From positions 1 through 51,328 of the forward strand of contig WTGW01000114.1 of the NCBI GenBank assembly GCA_011523395.1: DNA of 51,328 nt, given 5' to 3'. Each line of letters begins with the position of its first letter. The stretch's first letter is position 1. This DNA is from Acidimicrobiia bacterium (GTDB lineage: Bacteria > Actinomycetota > Acidimicrobiia > Spongiisociales > Spongiisociaceae). A program made the position numbers and the translations under genes. Under the pieces are notes generated by a model. It was not told the origin of the DNA and searched no databases. It saw nothing but the letters and a program-made list of their open reading frames with translations. Shown piece after piece: positions 42,591 to 49,831 of the stretch.

Positions 42591-42598
42591 ATTATACT
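42591..42598. promoter_or_regulatory. Overlapping divergent -10 elements (GNAT / FAD oxidoreductase)
   Basis: ATTATACT contains TATAAT on the minus strand (42596-42591) and TATACT on the plus strand (42593-42598). Each lies exactly 7 nt from the GTG of its gene. This is the clearest of the shared-patch leaderless promoters in the window. Confidence 0.6.
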
Positions 42599-42605
42599 TT
42601 CGGCG

Positions 42606-43982
42606 GTGCCTGACTACTCGAACCTGTCGCTATGGATGGCGACTTTCGAAGGCGACCTGACCCCCCGCCCATCCCTAGATGGCGATGCCTCGGTGGATGT
42701 GGCCATCGTGGGCGGCGGCTTCACCGGCCTGTGGACCGCCTACTACCTCACCGAGCGGGACCCTTCGCTATCGATCCTGGTGATCGAGCGGGAGATCTGC
42801 GGGTTCGGTGCCTCCGGACGCAACGGCGGATGGGCGATCGGGGATCTGGCCGCCGGACTCGACGCCTACGCCCGCCGCTCGAGCCATGAGGCGGCTCGCC
42901 GCCTCATGGACCACGTGCACCGCTCGGTCGACGAGATAGGCCGGGTAACCGCAACCGAGGCCATCGATTGCGGGTTCGCCAAGGGTGGGGTGATCCGGTT
43001 CGCCCGCAGCCGCGCCCAGGCGGCGCGCCAGGCGGCCAAGATCGAGAACCATCGCGCCAACGGCATCGGGGAGGACATCATCCGCCTGCTGGAGCCGGAA
43101 GAGGTGCGGCGTTTCGCCAGGCCCACCGACCTCCACGGCGGTATCTTCTACGCGCCCTGCGCGGCGCTCGATCCGGCCCGGCTGGTAAGAGGGCTGGCCG
43201 AGGTGGTGGAACGGCGCGGCGTCCGGATCGTGGAGCAGACCGCGGCCACCGCGATCCGGGACGAAGGGGTCACGACCGCCGGTGGACAGGTCAGCGCGCC
43301 GGTGGTGATCCGGGCCACCGAGGCGTACACCCGGGACCTTCCGGGAGAGCGACGGACCCTGGTACCGCTCTACTCGCTGATGATCGCCACCGAGCCGCTG
43401 GACGCCCCGACTCTCGCCGAGATCGGACTCGACACCCGGCCCACCTTCGCCGACGATCGCTACGCCGTCATCTACGGGCAGAGGACGGCCGACAACCGGA
43501 TCGCCTTCGGGGGACGGGCGATCCCGTACCTGTACGGCTCCCGGATCAACCCCGCCACGGAGCGCGACCGTCGGTCCCACGACCTCATCAGAAGGGCGCT
43601 TGTGGAGATATTCCCGGTGCTGGGCGACGTGGCCATCACCCACGAGTGGGGAGGCGTGCTGGCGGCGCCGCGCAACTGGATCCCGGCAGTCCGCTACGAC
43701 CCCCGGACCGGCATGGGCACCGCCGGCGGATACGTCGGCGACGGGGTAGTCCCCTCCTGCCTGGCCGGCCGTACCCTGGCCGATCTGATCACCGGAACCG
43801 AGTCGGAGCTAACCGAACTCCCCTGGGTGGGGATCGAATCCCGCCCGTGGGAGCCCGAACCCCTGCGCTGGCTGGGCATCCGGGGGACCCGGGCTGTGAT
43901 GGGCAGGGCCGACCGCTTCGAGTTCGGCACCGGACGCTCCTCGCGCCTCGGCCGCCTGGCTTACGAACTGCTCGGCCGCTGA
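42606..43982 (+). CDS. FAD-dependent amine oxidoreductase (DAO/PuuB family)
   Basis: This 458-residue flavoprotein of the D-amino-acid-oxidase fold oxidises an amine or amino acid. FAD motifs are VAIVGGGFTGLWTAYYL (about 31-47) and GASGRNGGW (about 68-77), the latter typical of gamma-glutamylputrescine oxidase and related enzymes. The C-terminal THEWGGVLAAPRNWIPAV and GTAGGYVGDGVVPS segments are also conserved. GTG 42606 follows TATACT by 7 nt. Since a polyamine-type importer lies 1.6 kb downstream, a polyamine-related amine substrate is plausible, but this is inferred from context. Confidence 0.88.
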   Translation: MPDYSNLSLWMATFEGDLTPRPSLDGDASVDVAIVGGGFTGLWTAYYLTERDPSLSILVIEREICGFGASGRNGGWAIGDLAAGLDAYARRSSHEAARRLMDHVHRSVDEIGRVTATEAIDCGFAKGGVIRFARSRAQAARQAAKIENHRANGIGEDIIRLLEPEEVRRFARPTDLHGGIFYAPCAALDPARLVRGLAEVVERRGVRIVEQTAATAIRDEGVTTAGGQVSAPVVIRATEAYTRDLPGERRTLVPLYSLMIATEPLDAPTLAEIGLDTRPTFADDRYAVIYGQRTADNRIAFGGRAIPYLYGSRINPATERDRRSHDLIRRALVEIFPVLGDVAITHEWGGVLAAPRNWIPAVRYDPRTGMGTAGGYVGDGVVPSCLAGRTLADLITGTESELTELPWVGIESRPWEPEPLRWLGIRGTRAVMGRADRFEFGTGRSSRLGRLAYELLGR

Positions 43983-44466
43983 AGCCGATGCTTCCCCTCC
44001 ACCGAAGGGGTTGTCAGCCGCTCCCACGAAGGTAACGATGCCATATAGGAGAACGGACGACAGCCGGATGGCCGTCGCCCGTCACCCCGAACCGGCGGGG
44101 GGATCGCCTGTGGGTACAGGACCGGGCCTCAGAAACTCGGAGCCGGGAGGAATACTCTCCTTGGTTGCGGTTCGACTCCCCTGCCCGCCGCCGTTTACCG
44201 CAACATTGGTTAGATGGTAACAGCACTGCGTCCGGGGGACTACCCCCCCCCGTCGGGTTATTGTCTTGATCCTGGAACGGCTGAATCTCATGCTCATGGA
44301 GCGGGCATTGCCTCATAATGAAGTCATTGGACCACTTGTTCGAGCATGGACCGCGTCCTCGACCGGCCGGACGGCGTGATATGAGTAGCGCCGGTCCGAA
44401 CCCCACCCCGCCCATCCCTCCGGCGTGTGTGGGAGACCCGGATCCCGCCAAGGGGTGAGATCACCG
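43983..44466. other. 484-bp intergenic region with RNA-like structure
   Basis: No protein gene is supported here. The region contains the tRNA-like element at 44094-44190. Right after it is a 7-bp inverted repeat (44164-44170 with 44198-44204) that would compete with the tRNA fold. A TTACC/GGTAA stem is at 44195-44220, and a G5/C9 hairpin at 44234-44251 could end transcription. A -10-like stretch ATATAG is near 44043. The remaining part up to queG shows nothing recognisable. Confidence 0.6.
44094..44190 (+). tRNA. tRNA-like element, candidate tRNA-Sec (degenerate T-arm)
   Basis: The 97-nt segment folds partly as a type II cloverleaf. The acceptor ends pair 6 bp (GGCGGG with CCCGCC). A 5-bp D-stem CCTGT/ACAGG has a 4-nt loop GGGT, which is a hallmark of tRNA-Sec. 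An anticodon-like stem CCGGG/CTCGG encloses a 9-nt loop with TCA. A long variable hairpin is built on GGAG/CTCC. The T-loop region matches the consensus GGTTCGACTCC, and a discriminator G follows. Distances resemble bacterial selC. Against it: mismatches in the T-stem and at acceptor pair 7, an oversized anticodon loop, and C where U33 is expected. It may be a divergent selC, a decayed tRNA or chance; a Leu (CAG) reading is the alternative. Confidence 0.4.
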
Positions 44467-45627
44467 ATGGCTGCCACGGACGTCCGGGTCGACGAGATTC
44501 TCGACATCGGGCGGCAGGCTGGGCTGGTCGCGGTGGGAGTGTGCCGGGCGGAGCCTTTCACGGAGATGGCCGGCACCCTGCGGGAACGCAAGGAGCGGGG
44601 GCTCCACGGCGGCATGCAGTTCACCTACCGCAACCCGGAGCGCTCCACCGACCCGTCGCGCATCCTGCCGGACGCTACTTCCCTGGTGGTGGGCGCCCTC
44701 GACTTCTGGCGGGGAGAACCGGCCCGCCCGGATGACGGCCTCCCCTACGGACGGGTGGCGGCCTACGCACGGGAGGATCACTACGCCGCCCTCCGGTCAG
44801 CCCTCGGGCAGGTGGCGGAAGCGTTGCGGGAGGCGGGCCATCGGGCGGTGGTAGTGGCCGACGAGAACAGCCTGGTCGATCGGGCGGCCGCCTACCGGGC
44901 CGCCATCGGCTGGTGGGGGAAGAGTTCCAACATCCTGGTACCGGGAGCGGGGAGCCTGGTGGTGCTGGGCGCGGTGGTGACCGATGCCCCTCTGTGTGAT
45001 ACGGATCCGGATCCGATGGCCGACGGCTGCGGGTCGTGCCGCCAATGCCTCGACGGATGTCCCACCGGCGCCATCGTCGCCCCCGGGGTGGTCGATGCCC
45101 GCCGCTGCCTGGCCTGGCTGGTCCAGGAGTCCGGGGTGTTCCGTCCCGAGTTCCGGGTGGCGCTCGGGGACCGGATCTACGGCTGCGACGACTGCGCCGA
45201 GGTGTGCCCTCCCAACCGGGTCCGGGTGCGGCTCGACGGCCGGCCTGCCGAGCACCCCAACGAGGCCTGGGTGTCGCTGGTCGATCTGCTCGACGCCTCC
45301 GACGAAGACCTCATGAACCGCTTCGGACGCTGGTACATCCCGCGGCGCCAGCCCCGGTACCTGCGGCGCAACGCGCTGGTGGCGCTGGGCAACGTCGGGG
45401 ATCCGTCCGAGCCCCGGGTCCGTTCCGCGGTCAGCCGGGCCCTGGCCCATCCCGACCCGTTGGTGCGCGCCCATGCCGTCTGGTGCGCGCGGCGTCTCGG
45501 TTTGAGCCTCGCGCCCCTACGGGGCCGCGAGGACCCGCTGGTCCGGGACGAACTGGACCGCCGGGTGCCGGTCCGTGAACCCTTGAGGAAGCCCTACCCG
45601 ACCGCCTCGATGAACGCGTCGGTGTAG
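44467..45627 (+). CDS. queG: Epoxyqueuosine reductase QueG
   Basis: This 386-residue iron-sulfur enzyme carries out the last step of queuosine synthesis in tRNA (epoxyqueuosine to queuosine) and uses cobalamin. Two [4Fe-4S] sites are visible: CGSCRQCLDGCPTGAI and CDDCAEVCPPN. The C-terminus shows HEAT-like repeats (VRSAVSRALAHPDPLVRAHAVW) that contact tRNA. The ATG at 44467 gives the family N-terminus; a purine-rich AAGGGGTGAG lies upstream. It is a third B12-dependent enzyme in the window. Its last 34 nt overlap the 3' end of potD on the other strand. Confidence 0.95.
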   Translation: MAATDVRVDEILDIGRQAGLVAVGVCRAEPFTEMAGTLRERKERGLHGGMQFTYRNPERSTDPSRILPDATSLVVGALDFWRGEPARPDDGLPYGRVAAYAREDHYAALRSALGQVAEALREAGHRAVVVADENSLVDRAAAYRAAIGWWGKSSNILVPGAGSLVVLGAVVTDAPLCDTDPDPMADGCGSCRQCLDGCPTGAIVAPGVVDARRCLAWLVQESGVFRPEFRVALGDRIYGCDDCAEVCPPNRVRVRLDGRPAEHPNEAWVSLVDLLDASDEDLMNRFGRWYIPRRQPRYLRRNALVALGNVGDPSEPRVRSAVSRALAHPDPLVRAHAVWCARRLGLSLAPLRGREDPLVRDELDRRVPVREPLRKPYPTASMNASV

Positions 45628-46703
45628 TTGATCTCGAAGTCGCCGGTGTCCTGGATCTCCTCCAGCGAACCCACCCCGCCCGGAATCACCGCGGGGTCGG
45701 CCACGAAGTCCAGCAACTCCTGCTCCAAGCCGTCGAGGGCTGCCGCGTTGGGGGTGGAGTAGTAGTTGTAGTTGGACAGGGCAGCGCCGTTCTCCGCATC
45801 GAGTATCCAGTTGATGAAAGTGTGGGCCGTGCAGGGATTGGGGGCGTCGTGCGGGATCGCCATGTTGTCGATCCAGCGCGTCCCGCCCTCCTCCGGCACG
45901 AAGTAGACGTAACGGGACGGGTCGTCGGTCTCCAGGAACTGGGTGAACATGTCGCCCGAGTATCCATGGGCTATTGCCGTCTCGCCGGTCGTGAGCAGCT
46001 CGTCGGCCTGATCCGTGTCGAAGGCAGCCACCCGGCCCCTCGCCTCAGAGACCAGTTCCTTGGCCTCCTCCAACTCTCCGGTGTCGGTGGTATTGAGCGA
46101 GTAGCCGAGGTACTTCAGCGCTGCGCCCAGGGTCTCCCGCGGGTCGTTCAGCAACGAGATCCGGCCTGCGTACTGATCGGCGAAGCTCGGGTCGAAGACG
46201 ATCGACCACGACCTCGGGAAGTCGGTTCCCACCACCGCGGTGTCCACGGCCAGGCCGGTGGTTCCCCACTGGTAGGGCACGGAGTAGTCACCGGCCGGGT
46301 CGTACACCAGATCGCTGAAGTCCGCCGAGATGTTGGCAATGTTGGGGATGGCGTCCTTGTTGAGCAGCTGGATGTCCTCGCCGGCGATCAAGATGGCGAC
46401 CATGTAGTCGGAGGGGACGATCAGGTCGTATCCCGAGTTGCCTGCGGAGATGATCGGCTGCATGGCCTCGTTGGAGTCGTAGACATCCACGGTCATCTCG
46501 ATGCCGTGCTCGGCCGCGAAGGCGTCCACCAGGTCCGGATCGATGTACTCGGCCCAGTTGTACAGGTTCAGGTCACCATCCGTCTGGCCTACTTCGCAAT
46601 CCGCGGCCGCAGCGGACTCCTCGCCATCTTCTGCGCAGGCGGCGGCCAGCAGCGTCGTGGCCACCAGCACGGCGAGCAGGCGGCGGATCGGGATAGGTCT
46701 CAT
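45594..46703 (-). CDS. potD: Spermidine/putrescine-type binding lipoprotein PotD
   Basis: This 369-residue receptor has a lipoprotein signal (about 1-23, lipidated Cys23 after LLAAA), then a type II binding fold of the PotD/PotF family. Conserved segments are LNLYNWAEYIDPDLVDAF, YDLIVPSDYMV and SVPYQWGTTGLAVD, and aromatic and acidic residues around the pocket (WIDNMAIPHDAPN) are typical for polyamine binders. GGAAAGAGG stands before the ATG. It is the last gene of the potABCD order and follows a 212-bp spacer with a hairpin. The ligand could be putrescine, spermidine or a related cation; specificity is not proven. Confidence 0.93.
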   Translation of the reverse strand: MRPIPIRRLLAVLVATTLLAAACAEDGEESAAAADCEVGQTDGDLNLYNWAEYIDPDLVDAFAAEHGIEMTVDVYDSNEAMQPIISAGNSGYDLIVPSDYMVAILIAGEDIQLLNKDAIPNIANISADFSDLVYDPAGDYSVPYQWGTTGLAVDTAVVGTDFPRSWSIVFDPSFADQYAGRISLLNDPRETLGAALKYLGYSLNTTDTGELEEAKELVSEARGRVAAFDTDQADELLTTGETAIAHGYSGDMFTQFLETDDPSRYVYFVPEEGGTRWIDNMAIPHDAPNPCTAHTFINWILDAENGAALSNYNYYSTPNAAALDGLEQELLDFVADPAVIPGGVGSLEEIQDTGDFEINYTDAFIEAVG

Positions 46704-46879
46704 GAGAACCTCTTTCCGTGTTCAATCGTGACTTCTCAGCCCCGTCCGGCCTAGCCCTCCGATTGGCGACTCGCGGCGACAAGGCTGGGGCGGATTGTAT
46801 CGACGCTTCGGCGCGAAGGTGGCCCTGATCGGCAGTTCTAGTGGTCGAGGGACGTGGTCTGCTATCCCCGCGCAAACCA

Positions 46880-46909
46880 CTGTGGCCTGCTGTTCGCAGA
46901 CAGCCACAG
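46880..46909. terminator. Hairpin between potC and potD
   Basis: CTGTGGC (46880-46886) pairs with GCCACAG (46903-46909), and the inner CTGC/GCAG extends the stem to 11 bp with a 3-nt bulge and a 5-nt loop. There is no T-run. As in the Liv operon, a hairpin separates the binding-protein gene from the membrane-complex genes and may set their relative expression. Confidence 0.55.
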
Positions 46910-46915
46910 CGGTCG

Positions 46916-47791
46916 CTAGTCGGATCGCCTTCGCAGGCGCCCTCCCAGGCTCCAGCCCGTCTCTCCGGCGCGGAGGCGTTGGGTGGCAAGCGACAGGATC
47001 ACCAGCGCGATCGACGCCGCCAGCATGATGACCGAGACGGCGTTGATGAGCGGGGTGACACCGCGGCGGATCATGCCGAACACGAACACCGGCAGGGTGG
47101 TGGAACCCGGGCCGGAGGCGAACTGGGTGACCACCACGTCGTCTAGCGACAGGGTGAGGGCGAGAAGCGCTCCGCCTGCTATGCCGGGGGCGATCTGCGG
47201 CAGGGTGACGTAGCGGAAGCTGCGCCACCGGTTGGCATAGAGATCCAGGGCGGCTTCCTCCAGTTGCTCGTTCATGCCCGACAGCCGGGCCCGGACCACC
47301 ACCGACACGAAGCTGATGTTGAAGGCGATGTGGCTGATCGTGATGGTGGTGAAACCCTTGGTGAGGTCGAGGCCGAACAGCAGCTCGGCGATGCGGATCC
47401 CTTCGGAGAAGAACAGCAGCATCATCACCGCCATGGTGACGTCCGGGATGATGATCGGCAGGTAGAGGAGAGCGTCGAACACACGCTGCCCCCGGAACCG
47501 GAACCGCTCCAGCGCCAGTGCGGCCAAGGTCCCCAGCACCACCGAGATCACGGTGGACAGCAGGGCCACCCGGATGGACACCCACAGGCTGTTCTGGAGC
47601 TGCGAGTGGTCGATGAACTGCTCGTACCATGAAAGGGTGACGCCACCCCATCGCCCCACGTTGCGGTCGTCGCTGAACGAGAACAGCACCAGCAGGACGA
47701 TCGGGGCGTAGAAGAAGGCGTACACGAGCCAGGCCGTACCCGACAATGCCCACGCCGTGACGCTGCCGGGCCGGGCCGTAGCGCCCATCAT
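46916..47791 (-). CDS. potC: Polyamine-type ABC permease PotC
   Basis: This 291-residue inner-membrane permease has six membrane segments and the EAA coupling loop (EQLEEAALDLYANRWRSFRYVTLPQIAPG, core EEAALDLYANRWRSFR) that contacts PotA. Other PotC-type segments are PIVLLVLFSFSDD near the N-terminus and LPIIIPDVTMAVMMLLFF. The start follows potB by 16 nt; two adjacent ATG codons are possible. It pairs with PotB to form the channel for the substrate delivered by PotD. Confidence 0.94.
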   Translation of the reverse strand: MMGATARPGSVTAWALSGTAWLVYAFFYAPIVLLVLFSFSDDRNVGRWGGVTLSWYEQFIDHSQLQNSLWVSIRVALLSTVISVVLGTLAALALERFRFRGQRVFDALLYLPIIIPDVTMAVMMLLFFSEGIRIAELLFGLDLTKGFTTITISHIAFNISFVSVVVRARLSGMNEQLEEAALDLYANRWRSFRYVTLPQIAPGIAGGALLALTLSLDDVVVTQFASGPGSTTLPVFVFGMIRRGVTPLINAVSVIMLAASIALVILSLATQRLRAGETGWSLGGRLRRRSD

Positions 47792-47807
47792 GGCTGCCTC
47801 CCCCGGA

Positions 47808-48740
47808 TCACAGGTTCCGCCCTCCAGCCCGGAAGTAGATCAGAGTGGCGGTCAGCATCACGGTCATCAGCACGAAGGACAGGGACGCTCCTAGGGGCCA
47901 GTTACGAGCGGTCAGGAACTGCACCACGATGTATGACCCCAGCATGGTGGACTTGCCGCCGCCCAGGATCTGGGGGGTGACGTAGGCACCGAGGCTGGGC
48001 ACGAACACCAGGATCGAACCGGCCAGCACCCCGGGCATCGACAGCGGCAGGAGCACCCGCCGGAAGGTCTGGGCACCGGACGCGTACAGGTCCCGGCCGG
48101 CTTCGATAAGGCTCCCGTCGATACGCTCGATGGCTGCGTAGAGGGGCAGGACCATGAAGGGCAGGAACCCGTACACCAGGCCCAGGATCACTGCCGAGTG
48201 GGTGAAGAGGATCTCCTGGCGCCCCAGACCGAGCGCCTCGGTGACGGCGGCGAACGGACCGTCCGACCCGAGAATCACCCGCCACGCGTAGTTGCGCACC
48301 AGGAAGTTGGTCCAGAACGGGATCATCACGAACACCAGCATGATGTTTCGAACCGTGGGCGTGCGGGTAGCGATGAAGTAGGAGAAGGGATAGGCCACCA
48401 CCAGGCAGATGAGGGTGGTGAGCACTGCGATCCAGAGTGACCGGAAAAGGATGTCGCGGACGATCGGCTCGGCCAGGCGCCGGTAGGAGTCGAGGTTCCA
48501 GCCGGCCAGATCGGTCCCGCCGATCGTGTTCCGGGTCGCCACCGAGTAGATCACCACGATCCCGAACGGGATGGCGAAGAACAGCAGGAGGTAGACGTAG
48601 GCGGGAAGCGACAGCAGGAACCCCCGCCTGGAGTCGGCTCGCGCGGCAGCCCGCTCGAACTCGGGGGTGGCCTCCAGCAAAGCCGCGCCGGCGCCTCCCG
48701 GTCCCGGGCCGGAGGGCGGTGGGACGGCGGTCAGAGTCAC
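47808..48740 (-). CDS. potB: Polyamine-type ABC permease PotB
   Basis: This 310-residue permease has an N-terminal cytosolic stretch rich in Pro, Gly and Ala (about 1-38), then six membrane segments. PotB-type features are LVVAYPFSYFIATR, MIPFWTNFLVRNYAWRVILG (as IPFWTNFLVRNYAW) and the EAA loop IDGSLIEAGRDLYASGAQTFRRVLLPLSMPG (as EAGRDLYASGAQTFRR). The GTG start lies 4 nt after the potA stop. It forms the transport pore with PotC. Confidence 0.94.
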   Translation of the reverse strand: MTLTAVPPPSGPGPGGAGAALLEATPEFERAAARADSRRGFLLSLPAYVYLLLFFAIPFGIVVIYSVATRNTIGGTDLAGWNLDSYRRLAEPIVRDILFRSLWIAVLTTLICLVVAYPFSYFIATRTPTVRNIMLVFVMIPFWTNFLVRNYAWRVILGSDGPFAAVTEALGLGRQEILFTHSAVILGLVYGFLPFMVLPLYAAIERIDGSLIEAGRDLYASGAQTFRRVLLPLSMPGVLAGSILVFVPSLGAYVTPQILGGGKSTMLGSYIVVQFLTARNWPLGASLSFVLMTVMLTATLIYFRAGGRNL

Positions 48741-48744
48741 TTCG

Positions 48745-49815
48745 CTAGTCCTGTACCACCGCTACCGAGGAGGGTTCCCAGGACACGGTCACATCGTCAC
48801 CCGCGCCGACCGAGGCCCCGCCGGGCCGGTTCTCCTCCCGGACGTCGATGTGCATCCATTGGAAGGACACCCGGTAGATCAGGGCATTACCCAGGTAGGT
48901 GACCTGCTCCACCTGGCCGTCCACTGACGCGTGGTGCTCGGGCGCCCCGCCCTGGCGGTGCAGGAAGGCCTGCTCCGGACGCAGGCTGACCGTAACCCGA
49001 CCTCCGGGTTGGATGTCTGAGGGGGCGGCGATGGTGACGCCGTTGGTGAGGGTGACCCGATCCGGTCCCGTGACCATCCCGTCCAGCAGGTTGGCATGCC
49101 CGATGAAGTCGGCTACGAAGCGGTTGGTCGGGCGGGCGTAGATCTCCTCGGGCGCGCCGACCTGGAGAAGCCGGCCCCCGTCCATGACCCCGATCCGGTC
49201 GCTCATGGCCAGGGCTTCCCCCTGGTCGTGGGTTACGAACACGAACGTGATCCCCACCTCACGCTGGAGCGCCTTGAGCTCGAGCTGCATGGCCTCGCGC
49301 AGCTTGAGGTCGAGCGCTCCCAGGGGCTCGTCGAGGAGCAGCACCTTGGGGCTGTTGACCAGCGCCCTGGCCAGCGCCACCCGTTGCTGCTGACCGCCCG
49401 ACAACTGGTCGGGACGGCGTTGCTCCATGCCTTCCATGTGTACCAGGGCGATGGCGTCCCTGACGCGCGGCTCGACCTCGGCCTTGGGTATCTTGCGCAT
49501 CCGCAATCCGAACGCCACGTTCTCCTCGGCGGTCATGTGGGGAAAGAGGGCGTAGTTCTGGAAGACGGTATTGACGGGACGCCGGTTGGGGGGCAGGGTG
49601 CCCACCTCATCGCCGAAGATCCGCAGGCTGCCCGTGGTGGGGAACTCGAGTCCGGCGATCAGGCGGAGCGTGGTGGTCTTCCCGCATCCGGATGGGCCGA
49701 GCAGGGCGAAGAACTCGCCGTCGGCTATCTCTAGATCGACGCTGTCCACGGCGATGACGTCACCGAACCGCTTGGTGATCTGATGGAGCCCTACGGCTGG
49801 AACAGCTGATGGCAT
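48745..49815 (-). CDS. potA: Polyamine-type ABC ATPase PotA
   Basis: This 356-residue ATPase powers the importer. Walker A GPSGCGKTT, Q-loop FQNYALF, signature LSGGQQQRV, Walker B LLLDEPLGALD and the H-loop VTHDQ are all intact, and a C-terminal TOBE domain (about 285-350) is present. ATG 49815 was chosen over the first ATG at 49860 because GGAAGGG stands 5 nt upstream and because it avoids a 29-nt overlap with the C45 gene, leaving a 16-nt gap. Substrate class is set by the binding protein PotD. Confidence 0.94.
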   Translation of the reverse strand: MPSAVPAVGLHQITKRFGDVIAVDSVDLEIADGEFFALLGPSGCGKTTTLRLIAGLEFPTTGSLRIFGDEVGTLPPNRRPVNTVFQNYALFPHMTAEENVAFGLRMRKIPKAEVEPRVRDAIALVHMEGMEQRRPDQLSGGQQQRVALARALVNSPKVLLLDEPLGALDLKLREAMQLELKALQREVGITFVFVTHDQGEALAMSDRIGVMDGGRLLQVGAPEEIYARPTNRFVADFIGHANLLDGMVTGPDRVTLTNGVTIAAPSDIQPGGRVTVSLRPEQAFLHRQGGAPEHHASVDGQVEQVTYLGNALIYRVSFQWMHIDVREENRPGGASVGAGDDVTVSWEPSSVAVVQD

Positions 49816-49831
49816 GCCGGCCCTTCCGTGG

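Noticed and set aside
44191-44280. Second tRNA right after the first tRNA-like element
   Set aside because: CCGTT/AACGG ends pair over 90 nt, but there is no T-loop consensus and no consistent D or anticodon stem.
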